A stretch of 64,000 nt of DNA from Salticus scenicus (Eukaryota; Arthropoda; Arachnida; Araneae; Salticidae): contig OZ005653.1 in NCBI GenBank assembly GCA_963930645.1, positions 115,598,259 through 115,662,258 of the forward strand. Reading direction: 5' to 3'. The notes below the pieces were generated by a model. The model ran no database searches and had not been told where the DNA came from. It saw nothing but the letters and a program-made list of their open reading frames with translations. Every line of letters starts with the position of its first letter. The first letter of the stretch is position 1. Shown piece after piece: positions 11,604-24,635 of this stretch. The position numbers and the translations under genes are program-made.

Positions 11604-12020
11604 ACATTAAAAGCTTTTTATTGTGAATCCCTAAAAAGCTAGATCCCTAAATAGATATGCTACAAAGAAATGAAAGTTTCAACACTAGGGAAGTTTTAGA
11701 GAAAAATATAGATATTTCCCTTTTGCAAGAAATTAAAAGTTTTAAATATTCAAAATATTTTTAAAATCATTCGAGACCAAAAGTCTTAAATATTAGTTTT
11801 TCTATAATTATTCGTTAAGCCACGAATTTCAAAAGTTTCGAAAGCTTTTAAAAACATTTGGAATATTTTAAAATTTTCCTCTCTTGAAAAACGGAAATGT
11901 GTATTTTTCTCCAAAATTTTTTTAGTGTTGAAACTTTCATTTCTTTGTAGCATATATTTGCCTGAATAAATTTTTATTTTATGTCTTTTAAGGCTTCACA
12001 ATAAAAAGCTTCTAATGTTA
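11604..12020. repeat. Fold-back inverted repeat, ~200-bp arms
   Basis: 11604-11800 is the reverse complement of about 11825-12020. Shared blocks include AAGCTTTTTATTGTGAA opposite TTCACAATAAAAAGCTT, and GCTACAAAGAAATGAAAGTT opposite its complement. The spacer is only about 25 bp, so a transcript would fold into a long hairpin. Confidence 0.75.
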
Positions 12021-12690
12021 TTTTATTTTATTTACTTATACTTTTATTTTATGCTTTTTAGTTAAAAAAAAAAAAAAAAACTTTTAAAATTTCTTAGGAT
12101 ACTGTGGAGTAATGGAAGATTTTCTTTTATCATTTGATATCTTTTAATTATCTGCAAAACAGTACCATATTGTCTTTCGAAAACCGAACCAGGACCACTA
12201 TCTGCAAGACACTCCATACAAAAGTCAAAGAACTGTCACGATAAGACATTGAATATGCTAGAAAAATCTAACAAATGCAAAAAGAATTTTGTTCTCGAAT
12301 GCTTTTTAAAATACTTGGAATACTTAAATTTTTTCATCTTTTACAGAGGTGAAATATCTATAATTTTCTTTGAAATTTTCTTGTTGTTGAAACTTTTATG
12401 GTTTTAAAATTTGTCTCTACAAGAATAAATTTTTATTTTATGCTTTTAGGGCTCCACAATAAAATACTTCAAATGTTATATTAGTGTATTTATTTATTTA
12501 TTTATTTATTTATTTATTATTATTATTATTATTTACTGAATTTTTATTTTGTGCGTTTTAGTAACTCGGAAACATACTTCCTAAAGAAAATATCAAAATT
12601 TCTTAGGATACAGTGTAAACACAGATTTTTTTTTTCACCATCTGATATATTTTCTAATTTTCTACTGGTCATCTCCAGGGAAGTTTCACA
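11920..12690. repeat. Direct tandem repeat, period ~450-480 bp
   Basis: 11920-12190 recurs at about 12370-12690 (AATAAATTTTTATTTTATGC, a CACAATAAAA block, ATTTCTTAGGATAC), with a third shortened piece at 13000-13135. (TTTA)n and (TTA)n are expanded in copy 2 near 12480-12535. Confidence 0.65.
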
Positions 12691-12691
12691 T

Positions 12692-12775
12692 TGACGTGCG
12701 AGTATCGAACCCACAAGCATAGCGTTTTCAACATAACTCTATAACCCACTGTGCTAGCGAGTAACGAAAAAAACA
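12692..12775 (-). repeat. Possible tRNA-derived SINE fragment
   Basis: On the minus strand, TAGCACAGTGGGTTATAGAG resembles a Pol III A box, and GGGTTCGATACTC about 30 bases later resembles a B box. The anticodon arm does not pair well, so this is promoter-box evidence only. Confidence 0.35.
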
Positions 12776-12882
12776 AAGCAATTTAAATTTACATTAAATT
12801 GGAGGCGCCTTCTTTTTCAGCGTAACACAAAGACACGATGACAAAAATCTAATTTCAATAAAAATCTTCTTAAATATATATG

Positions 12883-12985
12883 CACTGTAAAAAAATAACT
12901 ATTACCAGCTGCAAGAAACTCTCTGTGAATGGAGAAAATAATTATTTTCTCCAATCACAGGGAATTTCAGTTATTTTTTACAGTG
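12883..12985. mobile_element. Short palindromic MITE (103 bp)
   Basis: The ends CACTGTAAAAAAATAACT and AGTTATTTTTTACAGTG are inverted repeats. The centre GGAGAAAATAATTATTTTCTCC is also a palindrome. It sits in a TATA-rich stretch consistent with TA insertion. There is no coding capacity. Confidence 0.75.
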
Positions 12986-13189
12986 TATATATATATATAT
13001 ATATTATTTGTTTATTTTATTTATCTTTTTATTTCGTGATTTTTATTATCTAAAAAAAAAAAAAATCTCAAAAAAAAAAATCTCAAAAAAAAAAAAAAAA
13101 AAAAGGCTTTTTAAAAGTTCTTAGGATATTATTAAAATTAAAAGTTCACTTATTATTCAGACATCTTCATTTATTATTCAGTTCAATTA

Positions 13190-14168
13190 TTCAGATAACT
13201 TTCACGCACCACATCCCTTGAAACTTACCAGTCTTATTCCAGCAACAAACTTATATTAATTTGAAATACAACTTTCTGATCTCCTGAAATTATTCGTTTT
13301 TAAGTTACTGTTATAGACACAAAAATAGATCAAACTTTTACAAACTTGACTTCGGTAATCAGGAAGCCTCAAAACGCGTAAATATGCAAAAAACAAGTGA
13401 TGAATATATAGCTTAAAAACACACATTATTTATCATATTTCTATGAGGAAATCATTCCCATTCCTGAGCAGCTTTCCTGGACAGGCTAAAATATTACAGT
13501 AAAGCACTTCCACTAACAGTAAAAAAGAATATTATCGTTTAAATATTTACAGCCCTGTATATCTTTTGAAAATTATGTACAAAATGTATATTGCACCTAA
13601 ATATAATCCTATAGTAATAATGCACGGCGCAATCAGAAGTGCACTTCCATCAATTTTCAGCTATTGTCGCAATATAATCTAGTTCTTTTGTGCAGTCCTG
13701 TAAATGAATAAATTACAGTGAATGATTTTCATGCCATATTCTATATGAAACATGTTTTTACGTATATAGCATATATATATTCGTTTCATTTGGTTTAGTG
13801 TAGTCTATATTTGTTGAACTCTACTTACCTGCAATTCCTCACATAGACGTAATGTATTTGAATAAACTTGGGTGTAACTGTACACGAAACATTTGCTTCA
13901 TCTCAACGAAAAACTTAGTGTAACATCCCTATATGATACACATTTAGAATATCAAGTTTGGAGTTTCTGCTGCTATTTGTTTTTGAGATATGCTGGTAAC
14001 AGACAGACACACAGACAGGCACACAAACACAGACGGACACACACATAGAGACCAACAGCTAAAAACATGATTTTCAGATTCAGGGGATCTCAAAACTTGT
14101 AAATATAATAAAAACTAACTTTCGAAAATTTGACCCAAAAGCAATACTCTCTTGTATGAGAATGTAAA
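13190..14168. repeat. Dispersed ~950-bp repeat family A, copy 2
   Basis: It is the partner of 3850-4790 in the same orientation, about 9.3 kb away. This copy keeps a (CA)n/CAGACAGACACACAG stretch at 14000-14050 before the tail that copy 1 has largely lost. Confidence 0.7.
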
Positions 14169-14379
14169 AATATTAATTATAAAATTTGCTTAGGCACATG
14201 CAAAATGACGTCATAATAAAAATTAAATAATAATAAATTGAAAGCTAATTCAGATCTATATTAAAGGCCTTTATTTATTGATAATCCTGGGTATGTTTTT
14301 AACTTTTGATGCTGAAGTATATAGGACATTTTTCGCCAAGGACTCTATTTTCGTGACAGCCAAGTAGTTCCTAAAATAT

Positions 14380-16100
14380 ATAGACAAATCTGTATATATA
14401 TAAAAGAGTAAACTCGTTGATTCACTGACTCAAAACTGCCATGGCGATTCTATGGGAGAGAGAGTCACAAATATTGGTGACCAGGTTGGTTTCAGAATCC
14501 TGACCGCCACTAAGACAGGATTTTGCGAAATACCACCCCTCGTTCTCCCCTAGGGGCCAGAAGGCACAAACACCTTTATAAGCGTAACTCGGCTCCAAAT
14601 TACTTCACGGTGAAAAAAATTGGAGATAGAAAGACCAGACTTGAGCACAAGAAAAAAATTATTTTTTGCGATTTTGGTAAGTTGGATTTTTAATAGTGAA
14701 GGGGGGGGGGCGATTTTCGGAAGTAAATTTAGCAAAATACGAATTTTCGAATAGAACTCCAACAATAATAGCACAAACGTATAAAAAACCGCTAGAGTCT
14801 TCATGAGGAAATTTCCGAAAAATCATTATAGTTGTTTAGCGATTTTTTTTGAGGGGGGGGTGGGGGTGGGGGGCAGTTACGAGTAGATGAATCCGTCCGG
14901 GGTAATATGTAGGAGCTGAGATCACAAATTTTAGTGTGTGGCTAATTTACGTGTATACAACACCCAATGTAACACAATTTACGAAATTCCCCCCGTTTAG
15001 GGCATGGGGGCAATAAACACGTTTCCAAATATAACTTAGCTCAGTAAGATTAATTTAGTTAGATTAAGTTATCTCAGTAAGATTATTTTTCATGTATGGG
15101 CTGGTTATGCATTCCCAACACGTAGTGTAAAAAGATTTTACGAAATTCCCCCCCCCCTTTAAGGGCAAGGGGGCAGAGCACGCTTTTAAGATAAACGCTG
15201 CTTAAAATTACCTCAGGATAGCGATTATATATATAGATATAGATTGGTTATCCGTACTCACGACAGTGTGATTTTGTGAAATATCATCCTAATCACTTTG
15301 GGGGTTTGGAGTGGGACAAAAAAATTTTTTCCATGTGTAACTCTGCTCCGGACTGTCTCCGGCGACTCTGCCATGACAAATGGCCGGAACAGTGTTGCTA
15401 TCTCTGCTTCGGCGATTGTTTATGTGCGGAGGTAGGGCCGCAAAAACACGTTTTTAACAGTAACTCTGCTGTAAATTATCTCATAAAAGCGATTTTTTGA
15501 TATGTCGATTAGTTACACGTACTCAAGACACACACTAGAAAGGAGTTTTTTGAAATTCCGTCCAACACCCCCTCCCTTGGAGGTCGGAAGGGGCAAAAGA
15601 CTAGCTTCAATGCGTAACTCTGTTCCAGATTATCTTAGAATGATAATTTTTGAAGTGTTGGTTGCTTATGCATACACAACACAACAAAGGGATTTTGTGA
15701 AATTTTATCCTACCGCCGTTTGGAGGGTGGGTGGGTGGGGGGGAAACATTTATGCATGAGTAACTTGCACTAAATTATCTTATTTTGATGTGTGGGTCGA
15801 TTATATGTATCTAACTCATTGTATAAATAGATTTTGGGAAATTCCATCCCCCTCCCACCTTTAAGTGCGGAAGGAGAAAAAAAAAACACGTTTTAAAACA
15901 TAGATCTGCTTTAAATAATTTTAGGATCTCGATTTTTTTATGTGTCGGTTAGGTATGTGTATGCAACAAGAATTATGGAGTAATTTTTAAAATTTATCCC
16001 CCTCCCTTTGAGACGGCGGGGAAAAAACACATTTTTAAGCTTAAATCCGTCCAAATTATCTAAAAATGGCGAATTTCGGAACATTCCTTTTTTTTTTTTT
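14380..16100. repeat. Degenerate ~145-bp tandem array, about 9-10 units
   Basis: Units recur at about 140-155 bp, for example at 14527, 14982, 15137, 15279, 15551, 15697, 15838 and 15988. Each has 'ttttgtgaaattcc', a C-rich patch, a G-rich patch (up to GGGTGGGTGGGTGGGGGGG near 15730), 'aacacgtttt', a 'taactctgct' block and an 'attatct' block. Short open stretches at 14550-14804, 15276-15500 and 15502-15759 lie inside the array and share no protein pattern, so they are not called as genes. Confidence 0.75.
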
Positions 16101-19100
16101 TTTTTTTTTTTTTCATTTCTGAAAGTTGATCGAAAATGTCTTCATTTTCCTATTTTTAAAAGCAGACTGTCTTCTTATTATAAAATTGTCATGATGGTTC
16201 TTTAAAAAGTTTGCTTTTAAAAAAATTTTGAGCTAAAACTATTGTGAAGGACTTAGAGCATATCTCTTACTAGACTGCGCATTCCTCATCGAAGCAAGTA
16301 ACTAACATCTAAATCACCTGTTGAGTAATTTTCAGTTTTCAACCCTAAATGTTACGGAGTCACTCTCCTTCTCGGATAAGGGGTGAAAAAGATTTTTCAC
16401 CTTTTCATCCAGTTGTGCTAAGAAATATACCGAATACCGAGTATTGCTATGCATTTGGATGAAAAGAAAAATTTGCCAATGGAGGACACATCATTTTATA
16501 AATAAACTACATGTACTTTTTAATTTTACTGAAATATTAATATAATATTAAATGAAATATTTAAGTTATAAAATAAAAATTTCTTCTATTGCATGCTTCC
16601 ATGTTAATTTAAAGGCTGATAAATGGTAATAATATAATTGACAAATTTTTATATTTAAAATTTATTATTAATTACAATTGTTAATAATTTCCATTTATTA
16701 TTATTTTTTTTTTTCTTTGGACTATTGAATCTACTTTCATTTCCCCCTTTTTTTAAATATCATTACTTAGTAACTGAAAGAGAGAGAGAGAGAGAATGTT
16801 TTTCAGTAGCGATAATAAACGAAATGAGAAAAACAAAAAGGTGGAAATGAACCGAGTGAGGCAAAGCGAACGGATATGAACGTTTCATTCGTGACGTGTA
16901 CGACGAAAATAACCTTCAATGTTAGTTATTCGTTTCGATCGAAACTTCAGTTCTGTATACACATAGACCTTATATAATAGGCCACGCATCCTCTCTCATT
17001 ATCTCTCTGCGACATGAAGTAGCTTCCCCAGCGAAATTATCACGTGATTTTAGGTGGCAACAAGAGAAGACTGTATAAAAACCGTTAGGAGGAATTAAAA
17101 AAAAAAATAAAAAATCTGCTTCACATCAAGTCACATGTTTTTGAAATGGGATTAAAAATTGCAGTTTTCAATTTTTTTTGTCTCTCTCTCTCATGAGCAC
17201 AAAAACATAATATACAGCCTGTACCCCACAATACCAACTTGCATTTCAAATTTTATCAATTTTTTGGTTAATAAACAAAAAATTACTTATTTTTTTCCAA
17301 ATTAAATTTTATTCTAATTTCGAAAAGATTTATGTAATACGATACATTAAGAATTTTGGTTTTAAAAGTTTTTTTTTTTTTTTTTTAAATAGGTTATTAG
17401 ACAAAAGTACATTGAAGCAAACATAATGGCATTTCCACAAAAAATTTGACAATCATCACCCTCTCCGCAAAGTGTGAACGACCTTCTTATATTATCAGCT
17501 GGGTTGTTTTCAAAATTTACCATTACTTGCATATGTTATTTGTTTATTATTATATGTATAAAATAACTGTTTTATGTAGACTCAAATAATAAGATTATGA
17601 TTATTTTAACTAGTTAATTCCCTTAACTAATTCCCCCCCCCCCCAAAAAAAAAAAAAAAAAAAATGTTCCTGTTATGTAATATTTAGTCTGAATGATTTA
17701 ATATTATATTTATTATTTATATTTATATTTGAAAATTTGACTTGTTACTTTGCAAAAAAGCATTTAATTTATAGCTTATATATTCATTTATTACATAGAA
17801 TAACAAAAAAATTTTTTACTTATGCTTTGAACATAATATTATCAACTGCTGTAGTGTTTGTTGCATATCCCCAATGACTAGAAGGGCTAAATCAGGTATA
17901 ATATTGTGCATCCTAAAGAAATCGAGAACCAATAAAGGATTGTTAGTAAGATCCTGCCGAGAGAGCCCCAGACAAGCAAGAATCAGGGAAGCCTGCCAAG
18001 TAGAACAATTTGCAAATATTTATAAATATTTAGAACCAACAAAATATGTCTAAGATCGAAGCTGACCACTGAGGGAGCAAGTGAGAGTGGTTTGATCTTG
18101 CCTGTTACAATCAAGTATTTTTTTTTCTAAATTATAATATTTATAGACGATAAAACACGATATCACTTCAATAGCGCGAAAACGATCACAAAAATGTACA
18201 AATGATATAAACACAGTGTTTCTAACAAAAATATACGAATCTTTACCATAATTACTTCCTATGGAAATAAAGAATATGCATGAATATAATTGTTTAGGTT
18301 AAAAAAAAAAAAATAAAAATAAATAAAAAATCTAGACTTTTGTCATTTCTAGGTGACTCTAGAAATGGATGAGTTAAGATCCATATTCTTATTACATATT
18401 TTCGAAACTATATTCTCTATGAAACTGTAAACAAAATGATTTTAATAAATAAAAAATAAGATCATATTAAAATAAGAAAAAAAAAATACAGCAATCGGAA
18501 ATAAAGCCTGATATTTGGTAGATTAAGGATTTTATAATTTGTATTTAAAAATAAGTCTAAGGCAGATAAATAATTCCCAAATTTTCCTGGAAATACAAGA
18601 GTCAAAGTTAATTAACTTTTGAATAAAACCAGCTGTTTTCAGTTTCAAGCAAACAGTTTATTTTAATCAACAGAGTGTATCTCGAGAGATTAATCTAGGC
18701 GAAATACTTATTTCACTGAATCAGAATAACAAAATACAGCATTCATTTAAAATATATAAAAAAGGATTTTGAAATGCAAATGCAATAGAGAAGTGGACTT
18801 TTTCTCTTTTATTAACACACATATTCTTAATAAATGCCTAATGTTGGTATACGCGTGACTAAACTATTCTTGCACATTTTCCCTTCTTTAAAATGATGAA
18901 TAAATAATATATAGTTCATCCGTTAGACAACTTGCATTTAATTTATGTGTAACTGAAGCCTGCATAAATAATAAATTCTGAAATTTTTCGAAACTTATTA
19001 AGGTAAATAATGTAAATTTCAACGTCTTTATCGTGTAAAACAAATTTAAATGTTAATATTTACCAAATTTATAACATTATTTAGTAGTAATAGTAAAAAT

Positions 19101-19119
19101 AACGGTACTAGGCTACATT
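16101..19119. other. Non-coding spacer
   Basis: It contains a T run at 16088-16113, a (GA)n tract near 16780, and long A and C runs at 17633-17664. 16840-17100 is less A+T-rich and includes TATATAATAGGCCACGC and a TATAAAAA box at about 17075. It could be a decayed promoter or exon, but I cannot support that. 17830-18120 is another moderately complex stretch with no recognisable product. Confidence 0.45.
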
Positions 19120-19121
19120 TC

Positions 19122-19161
<40 letters not shown>

Positions 19162-19210
19162 TTATATTAAATGATGCTTAAATTTTATGCCATTTACTTA
19201 ATCGTAAAAT

Positions 19211-19263
<53 letters not shown>
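19120..19263. repeat. (TTA)n and (TA)n microsatellites
   Basis: (TTA)n at about 19121-19160 is followed by (TA)n at 19213-19262. Frames across it on both strands are Tyr-Ile artefacts. Confidence 0.9.
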
Positions 19264-19267
<4 letters not shown>

Positions 19268-19822
19268 GTGGGAAAAATAGGACAATATATTTGTACTTTT
19301 TATGTGAATGTTTTTTAAAGAGTAGCGGTTCAGGTATTTTAATAAATGTATTTCGGACTTTGATATGTTCTATGAACAGTCTGAGTTTCAAACTATTCAT
19401 TTCATAAACGCGATTTTTATATGCCTTTTAAGCCACTGTCTTAAATAGAAAATAATAATAATAATAAATGTTGTTTGTAAGTTATGTATGTACAAACTTA
19501 AAAGCATATAGATTTATAATTATGTTTCCTATACTAGTACGAAAATTTCAAGAAATCATCATTGTGAAACAAATTTAACATTTAATCAATTGTGAATATC
19601 TGCACATCTAAAATAATCCTAGGATAACTCTGTATTTCAATTTTTATTTGAATTAATAAAATATTTCGGAAGTAAAAGTGGCAAAAATGTTTTCATTATT
19701 TAAAGAAAAGTACAAAGAAACAATGTGACTGCAAGAAGTCCATTTCAAACGAAATGAAATTAATTGTTTCAGTAGATAGAAGTAATAATGGAAGAGGTAA
19801 AAACAGATAATTGACTCGTTTG

Positions 19823-20050
19823 ATTTCAAATAGTAATTTCAGACAGTAATATTGTCATAGTAATGCATGTACGCATTGGGTGGAACTAAAAATGATCTGG
19901 AAGTCAACATTAAACATTATCCGGAGACATGCAATAACGATTTTAATTTCACATAGTAATTGCAGATAGTAATATTGCTATAGTAATGCATGTACACATT
20001 GGTCGGAAATAAAAATGATTTGGAAATAAACACTAAGAATTATCTGGAGA
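19823..20050. repeat. Two-copy tandem duplication, period ~123 bp
   Basis: TAATGCATGTACGCATTGG at 19861 is matched by TAATGCATGTACACATTGG at 19984, with similar flanks (ATAGTAAT, CAGTAATATTG, AAAAATGAT.TGGAA). There is no coding signal. Confidence 0.75.
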
Positions 20051-22132
20051 ATCCAAAAAAATAATAATAATAATAATTCTTAACCTAACAATACCATTCT
20101 TAACCTAGCAATAACAATAATTCTTAATCTAAGCATTTTTTCCCCGCTTCGGAAGATAACGTCTATATCTTAAAACAATCGAATAAACATGGTTTGCCTG
20201 CCTATGTTCGTTTGTTTGCAAACTAGAGATAATTATACCGAGCTTTATTTTAGAAGTGGAATATGAATGCCCACGAACATCTAGGACTGAACAAGTCCTT
20301 AGACACTTCAACTACAAAGTGAAGACCAGAGCGTAAACTATTCAGACAACAAATGTATTGAACAACAGATTAGAGAGAACCAGGCATTTCCAAGCCCCTC
20401 TTAAAGGCATTTGTATAGACAGAATAATGTATCTTCACAAAATAAACTCTCTCGATCTTTTAATGTGCATTCAAGCAAATAAATAATCCCCTCCTCTCCG
20501 ACATGAAACTCTGAAATCACGTAATTTCCTTTTTTGTTCTATTTTTGCAATGTCAAAGTCTTAAGATTAGTTTTCTACTTGACTTTCACTGTAACAGAAC
20601 AGTTAAATACTGTATATTTTCTAGTTGCTCCACTAATCAAATGTGTTTTTAATTAAAGGGATAAACAACAATATGTTTCAGTATTCTTGTCTGATGGATT
20701 TAGTGTACGTGTTTATTAACTAAAACAAAAAAAAAATAGTTTATTAGAAGATTAAATAAGAAATAGAAGATTAAGTATAAAAATCCACTTATGTACGAGG
20801 GAGCCTCACTTACAGCAGAATATATACAAGTTAAACCTAACTTCTTTCATTTGAAGACTTAGCGCACATTTTAATAAATTACTAAAGTGATTCTTTATGA
20901 TAGATAGTGACCAACAACCTCCCAATCACTGATGATATTTAATACAACCAGCACTACATACAAGAAATAGGAATTAATTTAAATTAAAATGTTTAACTTT
21001 AAATAAATGATATCAATAACCGAAAAATACTCATATGTTTTACATTAAAATTATCAACACGCTTTACTCTACAATTTATTTTTATAAAGAAAGTGTTCCA
21101 CCATGAAAGTATTTGTCTACCTAATCCCTCCTCTCAGGAAAATAATTTGTCCAATGGTAAACCAGCTTGCGCAATTCATCCAAATAAAATGATTTTTGTC
21201 ATCGAGTCACTTTTGCACTGGAGTATGCCCATCTATGTCTAAGACAAATTGGTAGCCTTACACAGCATCTTTTAATATGTATCCTGTTTAAAAAGACTCT
21301 CCATTCACAGAGTTGACAAATTAAAGTTTCTTTTTCATTCAATATCCATTACTAATTTCTAACTGTAATATTTGCATAATCGTATGTTTGCATAATCGTA
21401 TATATATGTATATATAAATAACATCATTCTTCAAAATTAGCATTTGTTATTATGTAAAAAAATCCCTGCTAATTAGCAACAGTTTACTTTCGTATGCAGT
21501 AAGCATACCTTGTACTCACTTATTAACATACTTTAAAAAGTGTTTTGATAATAATAAACTCTGTGAGGTAATTAATGAAAAATTATTATTTTGGGATTTA
21601 ATTTCATAATTCAACGAATTTTAAGTAATTTATTGTGATATTTAGTATAATGTTATATAAAGATTAAAATACTTCTGCAGAGCAATATTTTAATTAAATG
21701 TAAATATAATTTTATGCCTAAATAATAACAATTATTATTATTATTATATACATCGACTGGTTGATTGATTTCATTGTAAGAAAATAGTAACTGGATAAAT
21801 TCTTAAAAACTGTATTTTTCAAATGGAAATTATTACGTCACTTTTTTGATATATGCTTTTCAACATGTGTCCGGACGCAAAAAGGCCCCCATAATATTCT
21901 ATTAAGCATTCACGTTTATCAACCACTTACAAACAGATAACCGGCACACTGAAGAAATGAATAGATTCACAAGCAAGATTAAGAATCACCATAGGTCTTT
22001 ATTGTGTTGCTTGGATAATCAGATAGATATGATGACAATAGCTAGAAGATAACTATTCAAAAATTCATTTTGACAAACATTCATGATTCACAACAAGAAA
22101 TTATTAATACTGATTAAATACTAAGCAATTCC

Positions 22133-22171
<39 letters not shown>

Positions 22172-22533
22172 TAAAACAGAAAATTGTACCCCTCGAAACA
22201 CGGAAAAAACATACAACTCCAGCTACATTCCTATACATCGAATTAATAATACGAAAATTCGTTAGAATGTCTTTTCTGTACCAAGGTTACACAATAGACC
22301 GAAAGTTTCCCATATCGGCGATTTTTGAATAATATTGTAATTAAAATCTTATACTTTATTTCTTTTGAAGGTTGGTGAAACTATTTACAATAAGGAGAGT
22401 ATTTCAAAATGTTAAGGGTTGTTTTATAAAAAGATATCGTTGGAAACATAATGAAAATTGTTGTTTGATTGCATTATTTGCGAAAAGATAGTTGGGAAAT
22501 AAACATAAAAAATCGAAATAAAATAAATGTATC

Positions 22534-22568
<35 letters not shown>

Positions 22569-24061
22569 AAAAAAAAAAAAAAAAAAAAAATACTGAGTGG
22601 AGGATTAAATTGTTTTTGATTACAGAAAATGGGTTAGATTTAATATACTGAATTAGAATTAGATGATATATTTACATTATTATTATATTTATTTATTTAT
22701 TTATTTAACAAGAGAGAAAATTAGATATTAATATTTGTTATGGAATACAGAATTTTGCCTATATTTTAATTCTGCACTGCAGAAATGTTCCTATTAAACA
22801 GTATAATTATTATTCTTTTGATTTAAAGCGCTAGATGATTACAAGCATTGTAGAAAAATGTAAACAAAATAGTTACAATTAACAATTCATATAAATTAAA
22901 AAATAACCAATATTTTCGGTTATTTAAATCTTTTTAAATCTCGTTTTCGAATAACTAAAATAAATCTTTATCTAATTAAGAACACTTTTATATTTTATGT
23001 TAAAATTTATAATCCACGTCGACTACAATTACATTTTATTATTATTATTATTATTATTATTTTGAATCATGTTTCATTCAAGACATTAATAAAAATTATG
23101 ATATTTATCTGCTAGATGTTTGTTTTTCTTGGACGTATAAGACATACATTTGTTTATTTTTCATTTATTTAATGTCACATTATCTTTCTAGAATGAACTA
23201 TCTTAATGTAATACAGAAGAGTTTCCAAGAATGATCTTAGTATGCAAAAATATATCTAAAGATATAATTTTGAGGTCTTGCTTAAGCAGGTCAATTTGTG
23301 CGAGTTTTCTGGTAAGAACGCATAAGGTAAAATACATCATTAGCATAACGAGTTGCATATAACTGATCATGACAATTTTGTGGAAACATTTATAAAAAAT
23401 AAATATTAACTATTGCATTTCTGCAACTTAGTATATTATTACTTTCTGATACAACACTATTTATAATAAATGTAATGAGCGCCATTACTTTGACATATGC
23501 AATACATAAACATTTAATTAGTAGTAATAAATGTATTTTTATTTGAAGAAAAAATAAAATATTTTGATTTGGGAATGTGTGGGACATATTAAAAGCTAAT
23601 TTGGTTGAAATATTTTTATTTAAATATGATGTAATAAGTTAAGCTTTTTTAATCTTTTTGGCCCTAATATTCTAGTATTAGAAAACATCTTTATATTATT
23701 CTAAATCCCTTATTTTCAAGAATTTTAATCTCAAAACGTAGTGCCGTACTAATAATACATACAAAAATAGCAGCATTTTTGCTCAGTAGATGGTAGGACA
23801 TTCCCAGCAGAGAAGATAATGGAAAGGTCTAGTCATTTGCAGCCGAAAGGTAAGTGCATATTTTCTACTACTCTACAAATGCGTCTTATTTCTACGAAAA
23901 CTTTTTTTGTGAGAAATGTGCATATTTTTATGTGTTCCTGCAATAAGAATCTGTTTCAAAAAATTTCATATAAAATAACTGTAAACTGCGCATAAAATTA
24001 ATTTCCTTTTTTTGTTTAATTATAACCAAGTGTACTTTTATTAAAATATTTTAAATTAATA
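20051..24061. other. Non-coding A+T-rich spacer
   Basis: It holds (TA)n at 22136-22167, (CT)n followed by poly-A at 22538-22590, (TTTA)n near 22685 and (TTA)n at 23037-23060. No domain or splice-like coding stretch could be recognised. Confidence 0.5.
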
Positions 24062-24210
24062 TGAAGGAAAGTTTTGCAGTAGGTTGTATTCGAACCGAGG
24101 TTGTTTTTGGTAGTAATCCAGCGCCGTACCTCTGGACAAAAGGTTAACCCCATTGTATATTGGTAACTTAGGATTATCTACATTTGAATGGCGTTGATGA
24201 CGTCGCTACA
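24062..24210 (-). repeat. TRIM terminal repeat (downstream copy)
   Basis: It runs TGTAGCGACG...CTTCA on the minus strand and directly follows the purine tract. It carries GGTTCGAATAC, which resembles a tRNA B box but is more simply part of the LTR. Confidence 0.8.
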
Positions 24211-24222
24211 GTACTCCCTCCT

Positions 24223-24444
24223 CTAGAGACTACACCGTCGTACGAGGGATATTACCGCTGTAGACGGTAACGATGACCAGATTGTGCTGTCAGTTGCCCC
24301 GGTTTGCCAAGTCGAAGGAGCAGTTGTGTTTGTTGATGCGGCGGGTTGAAGGCGTGGGGCGTGACAGGATTTTTTGCTGTGAGAACAGCGATTCACAGGC
24401 TTTGTTGCTCGGAGGGTTTTTGTGGTGCTGCCATCTATTGCCAT
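24223..24444 (-). CDS. Small open frame in the TRIM internal region, doubtful
   Basis: A 73-codon frame starts ATGGCAATAGATGGC and stops just before the purine tract, so it nearly fills the internal region. The product is rich in Ser, Thr, Ala and Pro and has no motif I recognise; it does not resemble a capsid or zinc knuckle. Most TRIMs encode nothing. The frame may be fortuitous in this relatively G+C-rich stretch, or the rest of a gag leader. I would not call it a gene without a homologue in other copies. Confidence 0.2.
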   Translation of the reverse strand: MAIDGSTTKTLRATKPVNRCSHSKKSCHAPRLQPAASTNTTAPSTWQTGATDSTIWSSLPSTAVISLVRRCSL

Positions 24445-24483
24445 AGAGCGAAGTTAATAGCTCGAAGCGTCCGCGGTCACCAA

Positions 24484-24631
24484 TGAATTAAAGTGTTAGA
24501 GTAGGTTGTTTTCGAACCAAGGTCGTTTTTGATAATAATCCAGGCCATACCTCTGGACGAAAGGTTAACCCCATTGTCCATCGGTAACTTAGGATTATCT
24601 ATATTTGAATGGCGTTGATGGCGTCGATACA
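24484..24631 (-). repeat. TRIM terminal repeat (upstream copy)
   Basis: It runs TGTATCGACGCC...AATTCA on the minus strand and is followed by the primer-site-like TTGGTGACCG. Confidence 0.8.
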
Positions 24632-24635
24632 AATA

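Larger units (their letters stand above)
24062..24631 (-). mobile_element. TRIM-like miniature LTR retrotransposon (570 bp)
   Basis: Two direct terminal repeats of ~148 bp flank ~273 bp. Read on the minus strand, each begins TGTA[GT]CGACG[TC]CATCAACG and ends in TTCA. The perfect 4-bp target duplication AATA lies on both sides (24058-24061 and 24632-24635). After the upstream repeat comes TTGGTGACCGCGGACG, a plausible primer-binding site similar to the TTGGTGACC type of CsRn1-like Gypsy elements. Before the downstream repeat is the purine run AGAGGAGGGAG. No gag or pol is present, so it must have been mobilised by another element's proteins. The two repeats differ at a modest number of sites, so the insertion is not very recent. 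Confidence 0.85.

Noticed and set aside
15276..15759. Cys-rich small frames that could suggest a venom-type peptide
   Set aside because: They sit in a degenerate ~145-bp array, lack a signal peptide, and their Cys codons are not conserved between units.
16840..17100. Host promoter or first exon (TATAAAAA box, lower A+T)
   Set aside because: No open frame, splice pattern or conserved motif could be tied to it.
24090..24130. B-box-like GGTTCGAA as a tRNA gene
   Set aside because: It is part of the TRIM terminal repeat and is duplicated in the other repeat. No cloverleaf forms.
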